DNA from: PVC group bacterium | Lineage (GTDB): Bacteria; Verrucomicrobiota; Kiritimatiellia; SS1-B-03-39; PXDE01 | NCBI GenBank assembly: GCA_003566475.1 | Contig: PXDE01000051.1 | Location: forward strand, 1-17,325 | Direction: 5' to 3' | Length of the DNA stretch: 17,325 nucleotides | Shown here: positions 13,820 to 17,325 of the stretch, one piece after another | Numbering within the stretch: position 1 is the stretch's first letter | Layout: every line of letters starts with the position of its first letter | Made by a program: the position numbers and the translations under genes | The notes under the pieces: model-generated | Database searches by the model: none | Told to the model about the DNA's origin: nothing | Seen by the model: only the letters and a program-made list of their open reading frames with translations

Positions 13820-15103
13820 ATGTCGAACGGATCTTCCTATGATGTGGCCGTCATGGGCGGCGGGGCGGCCGGGGTGTGCGCGGCCGTCCAGGCCGCCCGG
13901 GCCGGAGCCCGGACCCTGCTGGTGGAAAAAGCCGCCCAGCTTGGCGGCACCACCACCACGGGCGGGGTCAACGGCATGCAGTCGTTCTTCGCCTACGGGC
14001 GTCAGATCATCGCGGGCATCGGCTGGGAGCTGGTGTGCCGCACCTATGACGTGCTGGGTCAGCCCCCGCCGGACGGCAGCCGGTTCGGCGAGGACGTCGG
14101 GGTGACCACCACCGTGGTGGACCGCGCCGCGTATTCCGCCGTGGCCGACGAGGCGGTGCGGGAGGCGGGGGCGGACCTGTCCCTCCACACCATGCTGGGG
14201 GCCATCCGGGAGGACGGCGCCGGGTGGCGGCTCACCCTGTGCGGAAAGGAAGGGCTCTACGACGTGACCGCCCGCGTGGTGGTGGATTGCACCGGGGACT
14301 GCAATGTCGCCCGCCAGGCGGGGCTGGACGTCAATCGGCACGACGACCGGCAGCCGGGGACGCTGGTCATGAAGTTCACCGGCTACGACGCGGACCACCT
14401 CGACATCCCGGCCATCCAGGCTGCGGCGGACCGGGCCATCGCGGCGGGCGCCCTGCGGGCTTCGGACCTGGGCTGGCATCACGGCGATGTGAAACCGATC
14501 CTACGCGGATACGGTGGCAACTGCGCCCATGTGGTCACCCACGAGGCCGGGGACAGCCGGGGCCGCACCGACGCCGAACTGGAGGGGCGGCGGGTGCTGC
14601 TGCGCCTGGTCCGGTTCTTCCGGGCCCAGCCTGGCCTCGAGAACTTCACCGTGGCCTGGTTCGCCCCCGAGGTCGGCATCCGCGAGACGGTGACCATCGG
14701 CGGGCGGGCCACCATCACCTTCGACGACTACACGTCGGGCCGCCTCTGGCCCGATGCGGTGAGCTATAGTTTCTACCCCATCGACGTGCACACCGAGGAC
14801 GGCCTCGATTTCCGTCCCCTGCCCCGGGGGGTGATCCCCACCATGCCCTACGGCGCGATGCTGCCGCAGGAAGGGAGGAACCTCGTGGTGGCCGGGCGGT
14901 GCGTCTGCGGCGACCGCCTGGCTTTCTCGGCGTACCGCGTCCAGGCCACCTGCACCGGGACCGGCCAGGCCGCCGGGGCCGCCGCCGCGCTGGCCGCGGC
15001 GCGTGGCACCGAGGTCGCCAACGTGCCTGTCGACGACATCCGCACCCTCCTCCGCCAGCACGCTGCCATCGTCCCGCCCGACCTTAGTCCTCCCAAACCT
15101 TAA
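13820..15103 (+). CDS. FAD-dependent oxidoreductase (PF12831 type)
   Basis: Flavoprotein of 427 aa, predicted cytoplasmic (no signal peptide). The N-terminal Rossmann fold YDVAVMGGGAAGVCAAVQAARAG has the GxGxxG motif at 13-18, with E36 in LLVEK for the FAD ribose. LGGTTTTGGVNGMQ follows, typical of the FAD_oxidored (PF12831) family. VVVDCTGDCNVARQAG (about 154-169) is the second dinucleotide-domain contact. The C-terminus YGAMLPQEGRNLVVAGRC and the segment AYRVQATCTGTGQAAGAAAALA (about 374-395) are the conserved FAD-closing motifs. Members of this family often sit near carbohydrate genes in PVC and Bacteroidota genomes, but the substrate is not known. ATG 13820 was chosen for its position just before the Rossmann strand; the ribosome site is weak (TAGGG about 10 nt upstream). 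Confidence 0.9.
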   Translation: MSNGSSYDVAVMGGGAAGVCAAVQAARAGARTLLVEKAAQLGGTTTTGGVNGMQSFFAYGRQIIAGIGWELVCRTYDVLGQPPPDGSRFGEDVGVTTTVVDRAAYSAVADEAVREAGADLSLHTMLGAIREDGAGWRLTLCGKEGLYDVTARVVVDCTGDCNVARQAGLDVNRHDDRQPGTLVMKFTGYDADHLDIPAIQAAADRAIAAGALRASDLGWHHGDVKPILRGYGGNCAHVVTHEAGDSRGRTDAELEGRRVLLRLVRFFRAQPGLENFTVAWFAPEVGIRETVTIGGRATITFDDYTSGRLWPDAVSYSFYPIDVHTEDGLDFRPLPRGVIPTMPYGAMLPQEGRNLVVAGRCVCGDRLAFSAYRVQATCTGTGQAAGAAAALAAARGTEVANVPVDDIRTLLRQHAAIVPPDLSPPKP

Positions 15104-15120
15104 TCCTCCCCACCTTAGTC
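15081..15120 (+). repeat. Short tandem repeat across the oxidoreductase stop codon
   Basis: ACCTTAGTCCTCCCAA, ACCTTAATCCTCCCC and ACCTTAGTC follow each other at 15081, 15097 and 15112. The stop codon TAA (15101-15103) lies in the second unit. Slippage may have extended or shortened the protein's C-terminus. Confidence 0.75.
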
Positions 15121-15233
15121 GCTTCTCAGCCACTCGCGAAGGTACCTCGAAAGAGGAAGGGCCGAAGGGGACTGACGAAGATTGGCGGGGGAGTGGATCA
15201 AGGCATGTGGACGAAGGTGTAGGTGCTCGCGGA

Positions 15234-15277
15234 GTCCGGTCGGACGGCCGCGACAGGAGGAGGGGACTCGACCGGAC
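15234..15277. terminator. Inverted repeat between convergent genes
   Basis: GTCCGGTCG (15234-15242) and CGACCGGAC (15269-15277) are exact 9-bp inverted repeats with a 26-nt loop. They lie between the convergent oxidoreductase and esterase genes, where a two-way terminator would be expected. No T-tract is present, so the function is uncertain. The rest of 15104-15361 shows nothing else that I can name. Confidence 0.35.
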
Positions 15278-15361
15278 CGCCGCCGGTCTACGGTGAGCGT
15301 GCCGGCCCCGGAACCATGCGTCCAATCCCTGGACGAAACCGTCCTCGGCCTGAACGCCCGC

Positions 15362-16702
15362 CTACGGCGAGGGCGGGATCCACTGGATCTCACGGACGGC
15401 CAGGGGAGCGTCGCCATCGGCGGCGGCGCGGACCCGCACGGCCAGGATGCCGCCGCCCCGCACCGTCCACCGCAACGTCCCCTCGGTCCCCTCCGCCACC
15501 GTCCGGTAGCGGGCCCGGTTGGTAGTGGCCTCCAGGACCACGGGCCCGAACGGCCCCCGGCCCCGCTCGTCGCCCAGGTGCGCCACGATCTCCCCGTCGC
15601 GCACGGGCTGGCGGAAATCGACCTGCACCCAGTCCCCGGCTTGCCGCGGACGCTCCGCCACATAGGCGGTGGCCAGAAGACCATCCGTCGCGAAGGCGAG
15701 TGGACGGTCGGGCCGGGCGGGCACGAGGGCGCTCACCCGCATCCCCTCCCCGGCCAGCCCCACCGGCCGGGCCGCCGGGGCCGGGACGAGCGCCCCCGCC
15801 ACCGGCGTCCGCCGCTGGGCGAACAGCCACGCCCACACCTGCGGCTCCCGGTAGGCCAGGTTCCAGGCGTCGTGACCCGCCCGTCCCGGGAAATGGCTCA
15901 CCCGGGCCTCCCCGCCCGCCGCGTTGAGCGCCCGCGCCGCCTCCTCCACATAGCTTCCGAACCGCTCGTAGTCGCTCCGGGTCAGCAGGGTCCAGAACCG
16001 GTTCAGGCTGTCCGGGTTCACGGTGTCGGCCGCCCAGGGTGTGCTCACCAGGGTCGCCCCCGCGAAGACCCGGGGGTATTTCTTCACCGCCTCGAACGCC
16101 CCCATGGCGCCGCTGGAGAGGCCGGTGACGTAGACGCGCTCGGGGTCGATGGGGGGATCCGCCCGCTCCATGAGCAGGAACAGCCCGGACATGGCCAGCC
16201 GGAGGTTGCGCACCGGCCGGGTCCGGCTGCCGCTGATCCAGGCCGTATGGCCCGCCGGGTGCTGGGGGGCGTAGACATAGCAGGGGTGCCGGTCGGACAG
16301 GGGCGGCCGGGCGATGTGCAGGAACGCGGGCTGCCGGAACATCCGCTCCAGCCCCGGCCCCGCCTCGCCGATGCCATGCAGGAAGAGCACCAGCGGAACC
16401 GGCCCCTTCACCCCCTCCTCGGGCCGGGAGAGCAGCGCGTCCATCGGCCGCCCCTCCTCGGGCACGAGCCGGAACGCGACCATCCGGTAGGGGGCCATGC
16501 GGGCCTCCAGCCGGGCGTCGGGCTCGATGGCCTCGATCTCCACCGGCATCGGCTCGGGCAGCCGGGTCCAGGCCCGGGCCGGCAGGCTGGCGGCCAGCGC
16601 CAGCCCGAGGCCCACAAGGATGCCGCGGCCTTCACAAACGCCTTGCCCGGGAAGAGCCCGCCGTTTAGGATGCGCGAGATCCCGAACCCCAGGACGGCCC
16701 AT
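15362..16702 (-). CDS. Secreted alpha/beta-hydrolase esterase with discoidin-like C-terminus
   Basis: Predicted exported esterase of the PHB-depolymerase/feruloyl-esterase-like class, 446 aa from ATG 16702. The hydrophobic segment GILVGLGLALAASLPARA (about 27-44) is a signal peptide, but its n-region of about 26 residues is long. Hydrolase features: LVLFLHGIGEAG (oxyanion loop, about 105-115), nucleophile S196 in GLSSGAMGAF, and catalytic His H277 in FPGRAGHDAW; D244 (LTRSD) is a possible acid. Residues 305-446 (AFATDGLLATAYVAE, GDWVQVDFRQPV, VREIQWIPP) look like an F5/8 type C carbohydrate-binding domain. The substrate is probably an esterified plant or algal polysaccharide, by inference. 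The N-terminus is uncertain: a GTG at 16635 in another frame has AAGG 5 nt upstream and would begin VKAAASL, so a one-base indel there is possible. Confidence 0.82.
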   Translation of the reverse strand: MGRPGVRDLAHPKRRALPGQGVCEGRGILVGLGLALAASLPARAWTRLPEPMPVEIEAIEPDARLEARMAPYRMVAFRLVPEEGRPMDALLSRPEEGVKGPVPLVLFLHGIGEAGPGLERMFRQPAFLHIARPPLSDRHPCYVYAPQHPAGHTAWISGSRTRPVRNLRLAMSGLFLLMERADPPIDPERVYVTGLSSGAMGAFEAVKKYPRVFAGATLVSTPWAADTVNPDSLNRFWTLLTRSDYERFGSYVEEAARALNAAGGEARVSHFPGRAGHDAWNLAYREPQVWAWLFAQRRTPVAGALVPAPAARPVGLAGEGMRVSALVPARPDRPLAFATDGLLATAYVAERPRQAGDWVQVDFRQPVRDGEIVAHLGDERGRGPFGPVVLEATTNRARYRTVAEGTEGTLRWTVRGGGILAVRVRAAADGDAPLAVREIQWIPPSP

Positions 16703-17325
16703 GCGCGCATCCGCCTCGCCCGACCGTGTTCCCGCTCCGACCCCGCGCTCCGGAATCCGGTTCCGGATCCTGCTCGCCGCATTGTGGATCTGCGGGGGGG
16801 GAGTAGATTCATAGCCGAAGGGTATGCCGACGACCCGGAGGGATCAAGCCAGACCTGGGAGAACGAGTATGTGAGGCTTTCCGTGGAGAGCGGGGCGGTC
16901 GCGGACGTGGTGCTGGACGGCAACCACTTCATCCTGCTGCCGGCGGACGGGACCGACGGCCAGGTCACGGTGCGGCTGGAGTACCGCAATCCCGCGCACG
17001 GGCCGTGGTTCATGGGGCCCAAGACCGTGAGCAGGGGCGAGACCTTCATCTACCAGCCCACCGATGTCGGGGGCACCATCGAGACCCATCTCATCGGCGA
17101 AGTCGCCCTGCCCGTCCTCGAACTCGTCACCTGGCCCGAGGGCGACGAGACCGCCACCGACGAACTCCGCATCGCCAAGTGGGAGCATGCGTTCACGCCG
17201 GGCACCCTGCCCACCGACCGCCCCATCTTCGCCCCCGACTTCCTGGACCGGGACGGCGACAACGCCGAGCCCGACCGCTTCGCCATCCGCCTCCGGGGCT
17301 ACCCGGGCACCCATCCCCTCGGCGA
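16701..17325 (+). CDS. Exported protein of unknown function, cut by window end, frame break at G8
   Basis: ATG 16701 has AGGA 6 nt upstream and encodes a signal peptide (SGIRFRILLAALWICGGG). That frame stops at 16812-16814, just after a run of eight G (16794-16801). The -1 frame is open from before the G-run to the window end and reads GGSRFIAEGYADDPEG, TWENEYVRLSVESGAVAD, NHFILLPADGTDGQ, then on to DFLDRDGDNAEPD. Nine G would join signal peptide and body perfectly. A GTG at 16784 could start the second frame alone, but it has no ribosome site and would lose the signal peptide. The body is beta-rich, with a DRDGDN stretch that could bind calcium. I do not recognise the family. Slippage, phase variation and a sequencing error are all possible. 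Confidence 0.65.

Overview
High-GC bacterial DNA with densely packed housekeeping and sugar-metabolism genes separated by repeat-rich intergenic stretches. A bacterial-type glutaminyl-tRNA synthetase, a ParE/ParC pair whose TOPRIM motif is of the EGQSAxGS type, a DUF6448 protein, a GH31 glycosidase with an inserted PA14-like domain, a PF12831-type FAD oxidoreductase and a secreted esterase with a discoidin-like tail together suggest the PVC group (Verrucomicrobiota, Kiritimatiellota or Lentisphaerota). This placement rests on gene content and protein style, not on a marker comparison.

Layout. 50-1759 (+) is glnS. 1756-2091 holds two full 152-bp tandem repeat units and a partial third. 2105-2756 (-) is a VapBC-type toxin-antitoxin operon with its own promoter, bracketed by copies of the same repeat core (the other at 2833-2878). 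2898-3356 (-) is an unknown exported or membrane-anchored protein. 3460-7343 (-) is a two-gene type IIA topoisomerase operon (parE then parC, overlapping by GTGA). 7463-7807 (+) is the truncated remnant of a PIN toxin, followed by two 44-bp hairpin repeats. 8098-8792 (+) is a second, intact toxin-antitoxin operon with a perfect palindrome covering the antitoxin start codon. 8818-9255 (-) is a small lipoprotein. 9660-12446 (+) is the GH31 glycosidase. 12447-12976 has no credible gene but contains an unusually dense set of perfect inverted repeats, including a 133-bp multi-branched element. 12977-13612 (-) is the DUF6448 protein. 13820-15103 (+) is the FAD oxidoreductase. 15362-16702 (-) is the secreted esterase. 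From 16701 (+) an exported protein runs off the window; its signal peptide and body are in different frames, joined at a run of eight G.

How it fits together. The chromosomal core (glnS, parEC, GH31, oxidoreductase, esterase) is interrupted by a 2-9.5 kb accessory zone carrying three PIN-toxin loci (two intact, one decayed) and GC-rich dispersed repeats sharing short cores such as CGGCTAC/GTAGCCG. The GH31 enzyme, the oxidoreductase and the esterase are compatible with a polysaccharide-degrading lifestyle, but they are on different strands and do not form one operon. I see no phage, CRISPR array, transposase, rRNA or tRNA. The observations most worth following are the repeat-bracketed toxin-antitoxin cassette, the two apparently leaderless toxin-antitoxin promoters, the branched inverted-repeat element after the GH31 gene and the G8 frame break.
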